Of a DNA stretch of 64,000 nucleotides, positions 56,303 through 64,000 are shown one piece after another. The notes beneath the pieces are model-generated. The model ran no database searches. It saw only the letters and a list, made by a program, of their open reading frames with translations, and had not been told where the DNA came from. The number at the start of each line of letters is the position of its first letter. The first letter of the stretch is position 1. A program made the translations under genes and the position numbers. Source of the stretch: Pseudomonadales bacterium (GTDB taxonomy: Bacteria; Pseudomonadota; Gammaproteobacteria; Pseudomonadales; Pseudohongiellaceae); contig JALRBQ010000039.1 of NCBI GenBank assembly GCA_023257655.1, forward strand, positions 1 through 64,000, in the 5' to 3' direction.

Positions 56303-56337
56303 AAAAAGCGGAAGGGGAGACCCTTCCGCTTTTTTTG
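56303..56337 (+). terminator. Intrinsic terminator after the PQQ dehydrogenase
   Basis: AAAAGCGGAAGGG, loop GAGA, CCCTTCCGCTTTTTTT: a 13-bp stem including flanking A/T, then a T-run. It ends the cytochrome/PQQ transcript. Confidence 0.92.
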
Positions 56338-56387
56338 TGTTTCGTAAAATGCTTCGTAATATGGTTCGCGAACAGGTCGCGAGCGCA

Positions 56388-56945
56388 TTACAGCACCTGA
56401 TCGACGCCAACGATAATTGCGCCGAGTGCCAGAGACCACAGCAAGCAGGCGAGCAGATCGAACAGGGAGTAGTGCAGGCGGTTGAAGCCACTGGTGCCGA
56501 TGAGCGCGGGCAACAGGCTGCGGATAGCCGGGATGAAACGCCCTATAAATATGGCCAGTGCTCCGTAGCGTCGCAACAGGTCTTCGCAGGAGTTGAGGGA
56601 TTTCTGATAGCGGGCGAGGGCTGACCAGGCAAGCAGTCGTGGACCATAGACACGACCCACATAGAAGCCGGTGTGATCACCCAGCAACGCGCCCAACAGG
56701 GCAAGCGGCACCAAAGCCTCGAGACTTATCAGTCCATTTGTGAAGAGCAGCGACCCTACACTGACAAGCACAATGCCCGAGACAAACAGGCCTATGCCGA
56801 TGCAGGCCTCGGCGAAGGCGATGAATGCAATGCATGGCGCCGCCAATGCTGCATGCAGCTGCAACCAGTTTGCAAATTCGGTGCTCAGAGTGTTTTCTCC
56901 CAATGCCTTCGGTATCAATACGCAAGGGCTCAAAGCGTAGATCAT
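56388..56945 (-). CDS. DedA-family (SNARE-associated, VTT) membrane protein
   Basis: 185 residues, five hydrophobic segments. VTT-domain signature: LLGALLGDHTGFYVGRVYGP, followed by FIGRFIPAIRSLLPALIGTS. DedA proteins are involved in membrane homeostasis, with roles in polyprenyl-phosphate lipid flipping. The start at 56945 gives an N-terminus that looks partly non-coding; an internal start near residue 20 is possible. Convergent with the PQQ gene, with a terminator between them. Confidence 0.88.
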   Translation of the reverse strand: MIYALSPCVLIPKALGENTLSTEFANWLQLHAALAAPCIAFIAFAEACIGIGLFVSGIVLVSVGSLLFTNGLISLEALVPLALLGALLGDHTGFYVGRVYGPRLLAWSALARYQKSLNSCEDLLRRYGALAIFIGRFIPAIRSLLPALIGTSGFNRLHYSLFDLLACLLWSLALGAIIVGVDQVL

Positions 56946-57121
56946 CCGGCTTGTCCAGCGCGGTGGTCTTGAGTATATTTTATGCTCAGGCGCGGGAGTA
57001 AAGCCCAGCTGCTGCAGTTTGCCGCCGTGTCATGGGAATTGGCGAGTGACCCGTTCGCTCTTGGCCAGATCCTGTTTTATAACAAGCACCGCGAAGATTC
57101 GCAGCGAGATCGGAGACGCGT

Positions 57122-57859
57122 TTGTCAAGTTCACAATGGAGTTCCAAACTCAGGGATTCTGAATATCAGGCCGCGCCTCTGATTCTTAGCTGCGCCTTTT
57201 CGATCTTGCTGCTGTCGATTTCCCGCGACTATATCGTCAATGGCTTCATGCCTGTGGCGCTCGCAAATGTAAATCTCGTCACTGTGCTGATCTTTATCGG
57301 TATCCTGACCTGGGCTTTTCGCCGCCGGACTGACTCACGTCATACGAGACATGTGATGTTCCTGGCGGCGAGTCTGTTGGGAACAAAAGCCATCGCCATG
57401 GTCGCAATTGAATCCGAACCCTATCCATTTGTGCTGACCGTGCTGGTCTTCGCCTTCAGCTTGTTCTCCTTGTCGCGCCCATTCTACGTGGTCGCGACCG
57501 CGCTGGTGATCGGGAGCTGGTCAGTCGTGGCATTCCCGATCTTGAGTGCCTTGCAGTTCGTCGCCACGCTGTTCGCACTCGTGCTCGCAGCTGGACTTCG
57601 AATCGCCATTCTCGATCGCCGCATCGCCGCCAGAATCAATTTGTTCCAGCTCGAGGATCGAATAGGAAAGCTGGAGACCCTGCTGCCCATGTGTGCCGGC
57701 TGCAAGAAAACGCGAGACGAGCAGGGGAGGTGGCAGAGTGTCGAGGAATACCTCGAAGCGCAGGGTGGCACCCGAGTGTCGCATGGCATCTGTCCTGAGT
57801 GTACGAAATCGCTTTACGGTGACTACTACAAGAACCGTTCCGATCCCGGTTCGACGTAA
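57122..57859 (+). CDS. Multi-pass membrane protein with Cys-rich signalling-type tail
   Basis: 245 residues; TTG start at 57122 with GGAG six bases before it. N-terminal 160 residues contain about six membrane helices with no known family. A short helix (NLFQLEDRIGKLETLLP) connects to a C-terminal zinc-ribbon-like tail: LPMCAGCKKTRDEQGRWQ, VEEYLEAQGGTRVSHGICPE. The CxxC...CPxC tail is the same motif found at the ends of many PAS/GAF/histidine kinase and diguanylate cyclase proteins, where it is of unknown use. Without a catalytic domain, this may be a sensor lacking output. Monocistronic, ends at a terminator. Confidence 0.75.
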   Translation: MSSSQWSSKLRDSEYQAAPLILSCAFSILLLSISRDYIVNGFMPVALANVNLVTVLIFIGILTWAFRRRTDSRHTRHVMFLAASLLGTKAIAMVAIESEPYPFVLTVLVFAFSLFSLSRPFYVVATALVIGSWSVVAFPILSALQFVATLFALVLAAGLRIAILDRRIAARINLFQLEDRIGKLETLLPMCAGCKKTRDEQGRWQSVEEYLEAQGGTRVSHGICPECTKSLYGDYYKNRSDPGST

Positions 57860-57954
57860 ACCCGGTCGCGACCGCCGCCGTGACCTCGATCTCGAGCTTG
57901 ACCCCAGGGTGGGGCATCGCACAGCATGGCGAAAGTTTATTGAAACGACAGCAG

Positions 57955-57987
57955 GCCCTCGACTCCTCAGGAGCGGGGGCTTTTTTA
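57955..57987 (+). terminator. Intrinsic terminator after the Cys-tail membrane protein gene
   Basis: GCCCTCGACTCCT and AGGAGCGGGGGC pair with one bulge and one mismatch, followed by TTTTTT. It is about 95 bp after the gene and 36 bp before the next start. Confidence 0.75.
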
Positions 57988-58023
57988 TTTGTCTTCACCC
58001 GTTAACTCATCAGGAGACAAACC

Positions 58024-58809
58024 ATGTCACAGTCTGACAATGCATCAAATGCCCTGTTTTCAACACCAGTTGTTCTGGATCTGCCGTGGCAAGGCAGGCA
58101 CCTGCCGGAGCAGTCCTACGGTGAATCGGGACAGGGTTTCGATATCCACTATCCGACATCGGAGCAGGCGCGACTGCCGGTAGTCATCCTCGTCACTGGC
58201 TATTCCGATACGGGCTACCTCAAGGTGACCGGAATGCGCATCAAGGATACCGCACAAACGCGTTCCTGGGCCCGTCTCCTGGCTGCCAGTGGCATTGCAG
58301 CAATCACCTATGCCTCGTTGGATCCGGTGCAAGATGTTATGAAATTGCACCGGTTCCTCACATCTCGCAGTGCCGAGCTGGGACTGGACATGACCCGGCT
58401 CGGCATTCTTTCCCTTTCGGGCAATGTGCCGAATGCCCTGCATTTTTTGGGTGAGGTGGAAACTGTTCGCTGCGCAGCACTCTGTTATGGTTTTATGCGC
58501 GATGGCGCTGATGATCCGGGGGTGAGCGAGGCTTCCTCGCAATTTCGCTTTGCCATGCCAGCTGACAGCAAGCCGGTACCGGCAGGGTCGGCCCTGTTGC
58601 TGGTACGGGCTGGACAGGATCAGTTTGCGGCGCTCAATCGCTCCATCGACCGTGAGGTGGCTGATGCTCTGGCGAACAACCGGGAGCTGGAATTCATCAA
58701 TTATGCCGCCGGCGTGCACGCCTTCGATATCCTCGATGATTCTCCACGGTCACGGCAGATTGTAAGGCGGATTCTGGGATACTTCAGCGAGCGCCTGGCG
58801 GAGGTTTAA
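58024..58809 (+). CDS. Alpha/beta hydrolase (dienelactone hydrolase-like)
   Basis: 261 residues, cytosolic (no signal). Core fold: PVVILVTGYSDTGYLK in the oxyanion strand, LGILSLSGNVPNALHF as nucleophile elbow (S-x-S-G-N, Ser nucleophile but not canonical G-x-S-x-G), LLLVRAGQDQF with the Asp and NYAAGVHAFDI with the His. These residues are where a triad would be expected. Substrate unknown. CAGGAG lies 7 bp upstream of the ATG. The next gene is convergent and its stop overlaps this one. Confidence 0.78.
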   Translation: MSQSDNASNALFSTPVVLDLPWQGRHLPEQSYGESGQGFDIHYPTSEQARLPVVILVTGYSDTGYLKVTGMRIKDTAQTRSWARLLAASGIAAITYASLDPVQDVMKLHRFLTSRSAELGLDMTRLGILSLSGNVPNALHFLGEVETVRCAALCYGFMRDGADDPGVSEASSQFRFAMPADSKPVPAGSALLLVRAGQDQFAALNRSIDREVADALANNRELEFINYAAGVHAFDILDDSPRSRQIVRRILGYFSERLAEV

Positions 58810-59282
58810 CGCGCGCCAGTGCCGGACTCGATCTCAGCCACAATGGCGTCGACTTGGGCGCGGAAGGCCGGGGCATACCAGTCCCGGTCGGCGCGCCATA
58901 GTACCCGTGCCGACGAGGTTTGCATCTGGGCGCGCCAGCGCACCATACGGGGCTCAAATTCGTTGGGATCGAACAGGCCTTGCTCGTATTGATAATACGA
59001 ATTCTCCCATTCCCGCCAGACGCCAGCGAGGAATTAGCCATACATCACGGCATGCTGGGGACTCATCTTGTCGAGCCCCTGTGCGGCGGCCGCCACGGCC
59101 AGCGCCATCTCCGGTTCCGTCGTCACCCACTCTGAAAACATCATCTGTTTCTCGGTGATTGCATCTCGGGCCTGAGAACGCATCATCTCTGTGTTCTGGC
59201 GGATTTCCAGACCCAGGAACAGAATGCCCAGCAGCACGCTCATGCTGGTCGCGATGTTGACCCATTTTTCGAAGTTTTTCAT
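58806..59282 (-). pseudogene. Small membrane-anchored protein with in-frame ochre codon
   Basis: One frame of 159 codons, interrupted by TAA at 59034-59036 (codon 83). Before the stop: an N-terminal helix (WVNIATSMSVLLGILFLGLEI) followed by RQNTEMMRSQARDAITEKQM. After it, in the same frame: FLAGVWREWENSYYQYEQGL, FDPNEFEPRMVRWRAQM and a Cys-free helical tail. The two parts together match a common unnamed gammaproteobacterial exported protein pattern (RxxWENxxYQYxxGLxD). A CAA-to-TAA change would explain the stop. Function unknown. The end overlaps the stop of the hydrolase gene on the other strand. Confidence 0.7.
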
Positions 59283-59446
59283 ACGGATAACCCATGGATG
59301 GACTCGGCTAATAATACCGGATCGCTCACAATTTGCTGCAATTTATTGTTTGTGTATCGGACGGAGTCAATGCTAATTTACGCCTCGACCCCACTCCGGT
59401 TACGCAGAGAAATTCGGCAGGAATAATAACAATACGGAATTAGTGC

Positions 59447-61483
59447 ATGTTGTACCGCAGTTTGCTCTCCCTCAACCGACCTCTGCCGCTCAACGCCCTC
59501 CCGCAACCACCGCGTGTTATCGCCTTCGTACTCGGCCTGTTGTTGGCTGTCAGCGCGACCAGTCCGGTGCTGGCGCAGTCCGGACTCTCACTCAAGCCTG
59601 AACAGTTGGAGTCGGTGATGCCGGCTGCTGATAAATTCTCGGACAAGGCCGGCACGCCACCGGTAATCAGCGCCTATCACACGAACGAATCCGGAGAGGA
59701 AGAACTCATTGGCTATCTGTTTGTCACGCCCGATTTGCCTCCGGAGGAGATCGGCTACAGTGCACCGATCGAAGTATTGGTCGGCATGGACATGACCGGC
59801 ACGCTCACCGGAATTGAGGTGCTGTACTACCGTGAGTCCTACAAGAGCATCCGCGGTGATTTTCTCGCCACTGAACGCTTTCCTTATCAATTCGAGGACA
59901 AGAATATCGTCGATGATTTCCGGGTAGGCCGGGATATCGATGGCGTCTCTCGCGCCACCATCACGAGCTGGGCAGTTTCGCGAGGCATTCGCAATGCGGC
60001 ACGCCGCGTCGCCGAGGTGTATCTGCCGGATTCAGACTATGTGGTCAATACCAATACCGGTGCGACTGCCTTGCAAATCCTGCAAGACCAGTCCTGGGAG
60101 GAGATGCAGGACAGCGGACTCGTCAAGCAGCTTTCCGTGACTCAGGCTGACGGCAGTGTGCTCGACATGACTTTTGCCTTCATGGGGCATGATGGTCTCG
60201 GCGCAATCCTGGTCGGCGATGACGACTACTCCCGGGCCGATCGCGAGGCCAGCAATCGTGTGAGCAAAGGTGCCATGGTACTGGTCGGCATTGATGGCGA
60301 CACGACTATCCCGTTCCGACAGGAGCGGTTGGCGGTAGAACAGGATGACGAAATATTCCCGATCGAGCGCCGTCGCTTCGTGTATGTGGGCAGTGCCGAT
60401 TACGGCAAGATTGCCAACCGCGTGCGTTTTGCAGGAGCTATGGTGCTCGACGGCAGCATTGATTTTGCGCGTCCCTTCCGCATTCTCTATGACACTAGCA
60501 CCGACCTCGGTAATTTCGGCAGCATGGCAACTCTGGACTACCAGGTGCCACCGGTAGCGCTCGCGCTGGCGCAGGGTACGCCGGTTCTGCCGGAGTATCT
60601 GCCGTACTCTGAGGATGAGGACGATGAATATAACGAGGACAATGTATTCGCCTCGCTGATCGACAATGCGCCCTGGCCAGAAACGTTCGCCCTGTTATTG
60701 TTGCTCACGATGGTAATGACCTCGTTCCTGCGCAAGAGTGCGAAGCTGCGTTGGGCAACACTCGCCTATACGCTGCTCTATCTCGGTTTCTTCGATGGTG
60801 GCTTCGTTTCCGTGTCGCACATCACCAACGGCATCAAACTGGGACCGTCTATGTTCATGACGGATCTGCCGATGTTGATCATTATCGTGTTTACTATCAT
60901 AACAACCTTGTTCTGGGGTCGTGTGTTCTGTTCGTCGCTGTGCCCATTCGGGGCCTTGCAGGATTTCATGACACGTTTCGTGCCGAAGCGCTTCCAGAAA
61001 GAGCTGCCCCAGGCCTGGCATGACAAGGCCTTATATATCAAATACGGTGTGCTGGCTTTCCTGGTGTTCATGGCGCTGGCCTATAGCGATGTCAGCGTGT
61101 TCCAATATTTCGAGCCCTTTGGCACGTTGTTCTACCAGAGTCAGTCGGTGTTGCTGTGGATTATTTTGTTGGGCTTCCTGATCGGCTCCACGTTTATCAG
61201 CCGCTTCTATTGTCGCTATGCCTGTCCGCTCGGTGCTGCACTGGGTGTGACCTCTTTCCTGTCGCCGTTCCGCATCAAGCGTGTGACACAGTGCCAGGTG
61301 TGCAAGGTGTGCGAGCATGCCTGTCCCACAGGCGCGATCCGCGGCCCGACGATCGATTTCAAGGAATGTGTGCGCTGCGATGTGTGCGAGACGAAACTGA
61401 TCGCCAAGGCCGGAGTATGCAAGCATTCCGTCGAGGATCTGCAATCCCGTATCAAGGATTGGACTCCGATCACCGTCTCCTGA
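59447..61483 (+). CDS. NosR/NirI-like iron-sulfur flavoprotein
   Basis: 678 residues. Signal peptide (ends SPVLAQ), periplasmic FMN-binding domain with a flavinylation-type motif (GVSRATITSWAVSRG), then about six membrane helices with cytoplasmic Cys motifs: CSSLCPFGALQDF, CRYACPLGAALG, and two ferredoxin-type clusters, CQVCKVCEHACPTG and CVRCDVCETKLIAKAGVC. This is the NosR plan: electrons move between a periplasmic flavin and cytoplasmic side clusters. No nosZ or nos maturation gene is here, so a role in another periplasmic reduction is possible. It starts with weak ribosome site; ATG at 59447. Confidence 0.85.
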   Translation: MLYRSLLSLNRPLPLNALPQPPRVIAFVLGLLLAVSATSPVLAQSGLSLKPEQLESVMPAADKFSDKAGTPPVISAYHTNESGEEELIGYLFVTPDLPPEEIGYSAPIEVLVGMDMTGTLTGIEVLYYRESYKSIRGDFLATERFPYQFEDKNIVDDFRVGRDIDGVSRATITSWAVSRGIRNAARRVAEVYLPDSDYVVNTNTGATALQILQDQSWEEMQDSGLVKQLSVTQADGSVLDMTFAFMGHDGLGAILVGDDDYSRADREASNRVSKGAMVLVGIDGDTTIPFRQERLAVEQDDEIFPIERRRFVYVGSADYGKIANRVRFAGAMVLDGSIDFARPFRILYDTSTDLGNFGSMATLDYQVPPVALALAQGTPVLPEYLPYSEDEDDEYNEDNVFASLIDNAPWPETFALLLLLTMVMTSFLRKSAKLRWATLAYTLLYLGFFDGGFVSVSHITNGIKLGPSMFMTDLPMLIIIVFTIITTLFWGRVFCSSLCPFGALQDFMTRFVPKRFQKELPQAWHDKALYIKYGVLAFLVFMALAYSDVSVFQYFEPFGTLFYQSQSVLLWIILLGFLIGSTFISRFYCRYACPLGAALGVTSFLSPFRIKRVTQCQVCKVCEHACPTGAIRGPTIDFKECVRCDVCETKLIAKAGVCKHSVEDLQSRIKDWTPITVS

Positions 61484-61489
61484 TCTGAC

Positions 61490-61508
61490 GCGCGGCGTTC
61501 CGCCGCGC
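61490..61508. terminator. Perfect 8-bp GC hairpin between convergent genes
   Basis: GCGCGGCG, loop TTC, CGCCGCGC. It sits between the convergent NosR-like gene and the secreted-family gene; there is no T-run, so it may be a bidirectional stop or just an inverted repeat. Confidence 0.5.
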
Positions 61509-61527
61509 GCTTACCGTCAATTACGCT

Positions 61528-62514
61528 CTACTGCTGTGCCTGCAAGTGTTCGGCCGCGCGTCCGGCGCTCAGAATATTGAAGATGGCATGATTGCCTTCA
61601 TGACAGGCGTACTCGTACATCACGTATTCCGGGTCGTGAGTCAGCGGCATGGAGATGGTGAAGGGCTGGGTATAGATCTCGGGATCAGTAACAGTGGCCT
61701 CCCAGATGATCGTATCCTGGCTGACGCGGGTGAAGCGTTCCATGACGTGCAATTCCTCAGTGACCGGCACGCCTTTCAATCGCCCCCCGGCCATGCTGGA
61801 CGCGATCATGCCGCGGTCATTGAAATTCGTCGTCTCGATTACAAGCGTCTCGCCTTCCCAGTACGCCACCGAGTCTCCCATCCACAGCTTGATTTTCGGA
61901 TCGATGTGGGTGCGCTTTTTCAGGGGTATCACACGGACATCGTGGATCATTTCGTAAATGATCGTCACAGTGTCTGGCGTTTGTACGATGCGGTAGGCGT
62001 TATTGTAACCAGCCGGCAGCATGGAGCCCGGGACGCCGCGGGTAATGCAGCGATCCCAGACGGAGTGATAGATGTAGTTGTCCTCGATGTGGGCGAAGCC
62101 ATAGTCCCGTACAGCCTCCGCACTGGCACGAATCGGCGCACGTCCGTTTGGTGGGTCGACGATCAGTGAGGTCTGGCCAGTAGAGAGCACCGTATCACCA
62201 GAATCGAGCCAGAACTGATTGTAGCCACCAATATTCCCTCCCGCTGCCACATTGATGTTGGCTTCTGCGCGCGCCCGATTGGCTGCCGTGCGTGCCTCCA
62301 TCGCGGCAATCTCGTCGTCTGTCAGGAATTCCTTCTCGGCCAGTGCAGCAGGACGTTCGATGGGGGTGATTGTAGGGTTAATCCAGACGCCCTGAAGATC
62401 GGGTTGGCCGTCGGCGGTGCGTGCGTTGACCCAGCCGCTATCCGGCTGGGCATTCACGCCACCTGAGAGGCCCACAACGAGGAACGACAGCGTGAACAGG
62501 TTCTGTCGCGGCAT
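61528..62514 (-). CDS. Secreted protein of unknown function, 'YACHEGN' family, copy 3
   Basis: 328 residues with signal peptide (ends GGVNAQ). Motifs shared with copies 1 and 2: GQPDLQGVWINPTITPIERP, WDRC, GYNN, YEMIHDVRVIPL, YWEGETLVIETTNF, ERF, VTDP and YEYACHEGNHA. It lies 36 bp after the cytochrome/monooxygenase-like gene on the same strand, so they are probably co-transcribed; this is the only copy with a plausible redox partner in an operon. Confidence 0.82.
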   Translation of the reverse strand: MPRQNLFTLSFLVVGLSGGVNAQPDSGWVNARTADGQPDLQGVWINPTITPIERPAALAEKEFLTDDEIAAMEARTAANRARAEANINVAAGGNIGGYNQFWLDSGDTVLSTGQTSLIVDPPNGRAPIRASAEAVRDYGFAHIEDNYIYHSVWDRCITRGVPGSMLPAGYNNAYRIVQTPDTVTIIYEMIHDVRVIPLKKRTHIDPKIKLWMGDSVAYWEGETLVIETTNFNDRGMIASSMAGGRLKGVPVTEELHVMERFTRVSQDTIIWEATVTDPEIYTQPFTISMPLTHDPEYVMYEYACHEGNHAIFNILSAGRAAEHLQAQQ

Positions 62515-62550
62515 CGGTCGTTCCTCCGTTATGGTCTCGTGGGGCGTGGT

Positions 62551-63936
62551 TTAGTGGCCGTCCTCATGCATCTTGCCGGCTTCACTGAGCCAGTCCAGAT
62601 CGTCTTTGCTCAGATCCAGCGTGTCAGAACGTTCCCGCCGCATCTGTTCTTCGCTGCGGGCACGAGCGAGGATGTCGGCCGGGATCTCGCCCCCGACCAC
62701 GATGTGCTGGGGCTTCGTCGGCGCGTAATAGATGCGGGCATTCGCCATCTCATCCGTGGTCGCCGGTCCGTACTCTACCGAAGCTGTTGGGTCGGGATTG
62801 AAGCGGTTGGCCTCGGAATTATCGAACCACCAGCTCAGGTGCATGGTGGAGCCAGCCGGTATGAATTTGGGCTTCTCATACTCGTACAGGAACTGCCAGT
62901 TGAAATCATATTTTGGTACCCACAGCAGCGTTTCCATTTCGCCGTCCGGATATTCCAGGTCGTAGCGCATGGCCTTGCCGCGGTAGTGCATGTGGGGACC
63001 CATCGACAGCAGATAGATGTCTTCCTCGATCTTATGGGTGTTGGTGACTTTGAAATTCGGGTCACCGGGCGGGATGGTCCAGCCACGATGGGGCAGCAGA
63101 TTGGTCTCAACGACGTGGTCGATGATGTCGCCATCCTCGTAGAATTTGAAGCCGGCGCGCGTCATGTCAGTGACGGCAGTGCCCGCTCCGGGTGTCTTGT
63201 GATAGTGCATGTTCACTGTGATGAACGGGTCTTCCGGCATCAGCACACCCCAGCCCTCGGGATACGTGAAGGGTCCACGGCCCGGTACGCCAACCCCCAT
63301 GTGACTGGAGACGATGTGGTGCACCCAGGGTCCACCGGGATCGAGCTCGGCTTTCGAGACCCACTTCGGAGACGTGTGGGCGCCTTCGGGAATCGGCATC
63401 TGGATCGTCGGCTGCCAGTCTTCGACCTCATCTGGAACAGTGACCGGGCGTTCAAATTGCACGACGAGATCGGGGTCGCCAATCCACCAGCCCGACTCGG
63501 GCATGGCGGTGCCGCCACCACTCGCAATCAGGCCGTCGCTGTTGGCCGCATCGGCCGGGTTGCCTTCCAGAGCGCCGCCTTCGACCCAGCGGATGAGCAG
63601 TTGCTTCTCTTTCTCATCGATATAACGCTCACCCTTGAACTCGCCGCGATGACGTTCGTGTGCGCCCCATGGCGGCATATAGCCCGTGGCGAGTGCGTTC
63701 TTGATCAGCGGGGCCCAGATCTTCGCGGTGTCGTAGTCCATCAGAGACATCGGCGCGGTAATGCCACCCACGTCGGGGCCATCGGGCTGATGGCAGATGA
63801 CACAGTTTTTCTGGAATACCGGCAGCGCATCGGCATAAAAAGTGGGGGGTGTGTTCTGGGCGTGGGCAATGCTGAAACTCAGTGCAGTAGAGAGACCCAG
63901 CAATGCAGACGGAACGTTCAGAAATCGAGGTTTCAT
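62551..63936 (-). CDS. Cytochrome c / copper type II monooxygenase-like fusion
   Basis: 461 residues from 63936, which gives a signal peptide (ends SIAHAQ). N-terminal cytochrome c domain with one heme site CVICH and WAPLIKNALATGYMPPW. The following domain has features of the two-copper ascorbate-dependent monooxygenase (PHM/DBH) fold: WVHHIVSSH, NMHYHKT, MGPHMHYRGKAM and a Met in GSTMHLSWWFDNS, in positions corresponding to CuH and CuM sites. It could hydroxylate or oxidise small substrates with electrons arriving through its own heme, in the periplasm. Not proven catalytic. Promoter side is at the window edge. Confidence 0.85.
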   Translation of the reverse strand: MKPRFLNVPSALLGLSTALSFSIAHAQNTPPTFYADALPVFQKNCVICHQPDGPDVGGITAPMSLMDYDTAKIWAPLIKNALATGYMPPWGAHERHRGEFKGERYIDEKEKQLLIRWVEGGALEGNPADAANSDGLIASGGGTAMPESGWWIGDPDLVVQFERPVTVPDEVEDWQPTIQMPIPEGAHTSPKWVSKAELDPGGPWVHHIVSSHMGVGVPGRGPFTYPEGWGVLMPEDPFITVNMHYHKTPGAGTAVTDMTRAGFKFYEDGDIIDHVVETNLLPHRGWTIPPGDPNFKVTNTHKIEEDIYLLSMGPHMHYRGKAMRYDLEYPDGEMETLLWVPKYDFNWQFLYEYEKPKFIPAGSTMHLSWWFDNSEANRFNPDPTASVEYGPATTDEMANARIYYAPTKPQHIVVGGEIPADILARARSEEQMRRERSDTLDLSKDDLDWLSEAGKMHEDGH

Positions 63937-64000
63937 GAGGTTTCCTTTATTATTGGTAAACTCCCGAAAGCCTAATGTCATTCCTGAAAAAAGTCTATTG

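Noticed and set aside
12009-59282. Reassignment of TAG/TAA to Gln in this organism
   Set aside because: TAG, TAA and TGA all close intact genes at normal ends here (for example the genes ending at 981, 54068 and 41438), and Gln is coded by CAG/CAA elsewhere.
62539-63975. 478-codon frame opposite the cytochrome/copper protein
   Set aside because: Shadow of a gene with CxxCH and copper-site motifs; no start signal.

Overview
The window looks like chromosome of a Gram-negative, aerobic or facultatively respiring bacterium, most likely a gammaproteobacterium. The evidence is an OmpA-type lipoprotein, a full-length bifunctional glutathionylspermidine synthetase/amidase whose catalytic Cys falls at residue 59 as in E. 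coli Gss, an MtrA/MtrB-type cytochrome-barrel pair, a NosR-like iron-sulfur flavoprotein, a DedA protein and many signal peptides for export. Base composition is moderately GC-rich. I saw no rRNA, tRNA, CRISPR array, insertion sequence, integrase or phage gene.

Layout. 0-7.7 kb: exported SGNH hydrolase, MauG-like di-heme protein, OmpA lipoprotein, a first member of a secreted unknown family, a frameshifted two-domain exported protein, and an exported HpcH/HpaI-type aldolase. 7.7-11.8 kb: three-subunit periplasmic molybdo-hydroxylase resembling PaoABC. 12-13.3 kb: a broken cation/proton antiporter. 13.5-17.3 kb: VOC protein and a PQQ-dehydrogenase/YceI/YceI operon with a clear terminator. 17.5-21.7 kb: small cytosolic or periplasmic genes (two RibD/DHFR-like proteins, cytidine deaminase, cytochrome c, DUF302, DUF1203). 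21.9-24.8 kb: class III aminotransferase plus Na+/solute symporter. 24.9-27.4 kb: truncated SPFH gene with an Arc-like partner, a SYLF protein and a Cof-type HAD phosphatase. 27.5-30.5 kb: DUF6152, unknown secreted protein, cytochrome b561 and two DUF6644-like membrane proteins. 30.5-33.3 kb: large M6-type metalloprotease. 33.7-35.5 kb: CHASE-histidine kinase interrupted by three stops. 35.6-42.5 kb: SulP transporter, two NHL proteins, a LEH-like protein, a cyclase and another secreted-family member. 42.6-45.7 kb: MtrB-like barrel and a decaheme MtrA-like cytochrome split by an amber codon. 46-51.3 kb: SMP-30/NHL-like protein, Gss, a split-barrel protein, a terminator-bearing leader with a small ORF and SET-domain gene, and a response regulator. 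51.6-56.3 kb: cytochrome c and two PQQ dehydrogenases. 56.4-63.9 kb: DedA, a membrane protein with a Cys-rich tail, an alpha/beta hydrolase, an interrupted small gene, a NosR-like protein, a fourth secreted-family member and a cytochrome/copper-monooxygenase fusion.

Functional picture (inference): the window is rich in periplasmic redox proteins (three PQQ propeller dehydrogenases, a molybdo-hydroxylase, MauG-like and small cytochromes c, b561, MtrAB, NosR-like), which suits oxidation of alcohols, aldehydes or sugars in the periplasm with electrons passed to cytochromes c. PQQ biosynthesis, Mo-cofactor maturation and cytochrome c maturation genes are not here.

The most unusual property is the number of interrupted genes. 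Four genes carry in-frame stops while the reading frame continues on both sides (kinase TAG, TAA and TGA; decaheme cytochrome TAG; antiporter TAG plus a 9-C tract frameshift; small 59-kb gene TAA). Every one of the six stops can be explained by one C-to-T change of a CAG, CAA or CGA codon on the coding strand. A fifth gene has a one-base frameshift and a sixth lacks its 5' part. Whether this is ongoing gene decay, a sequence error or programmed readthrough cannot be decided from the sequence alone.
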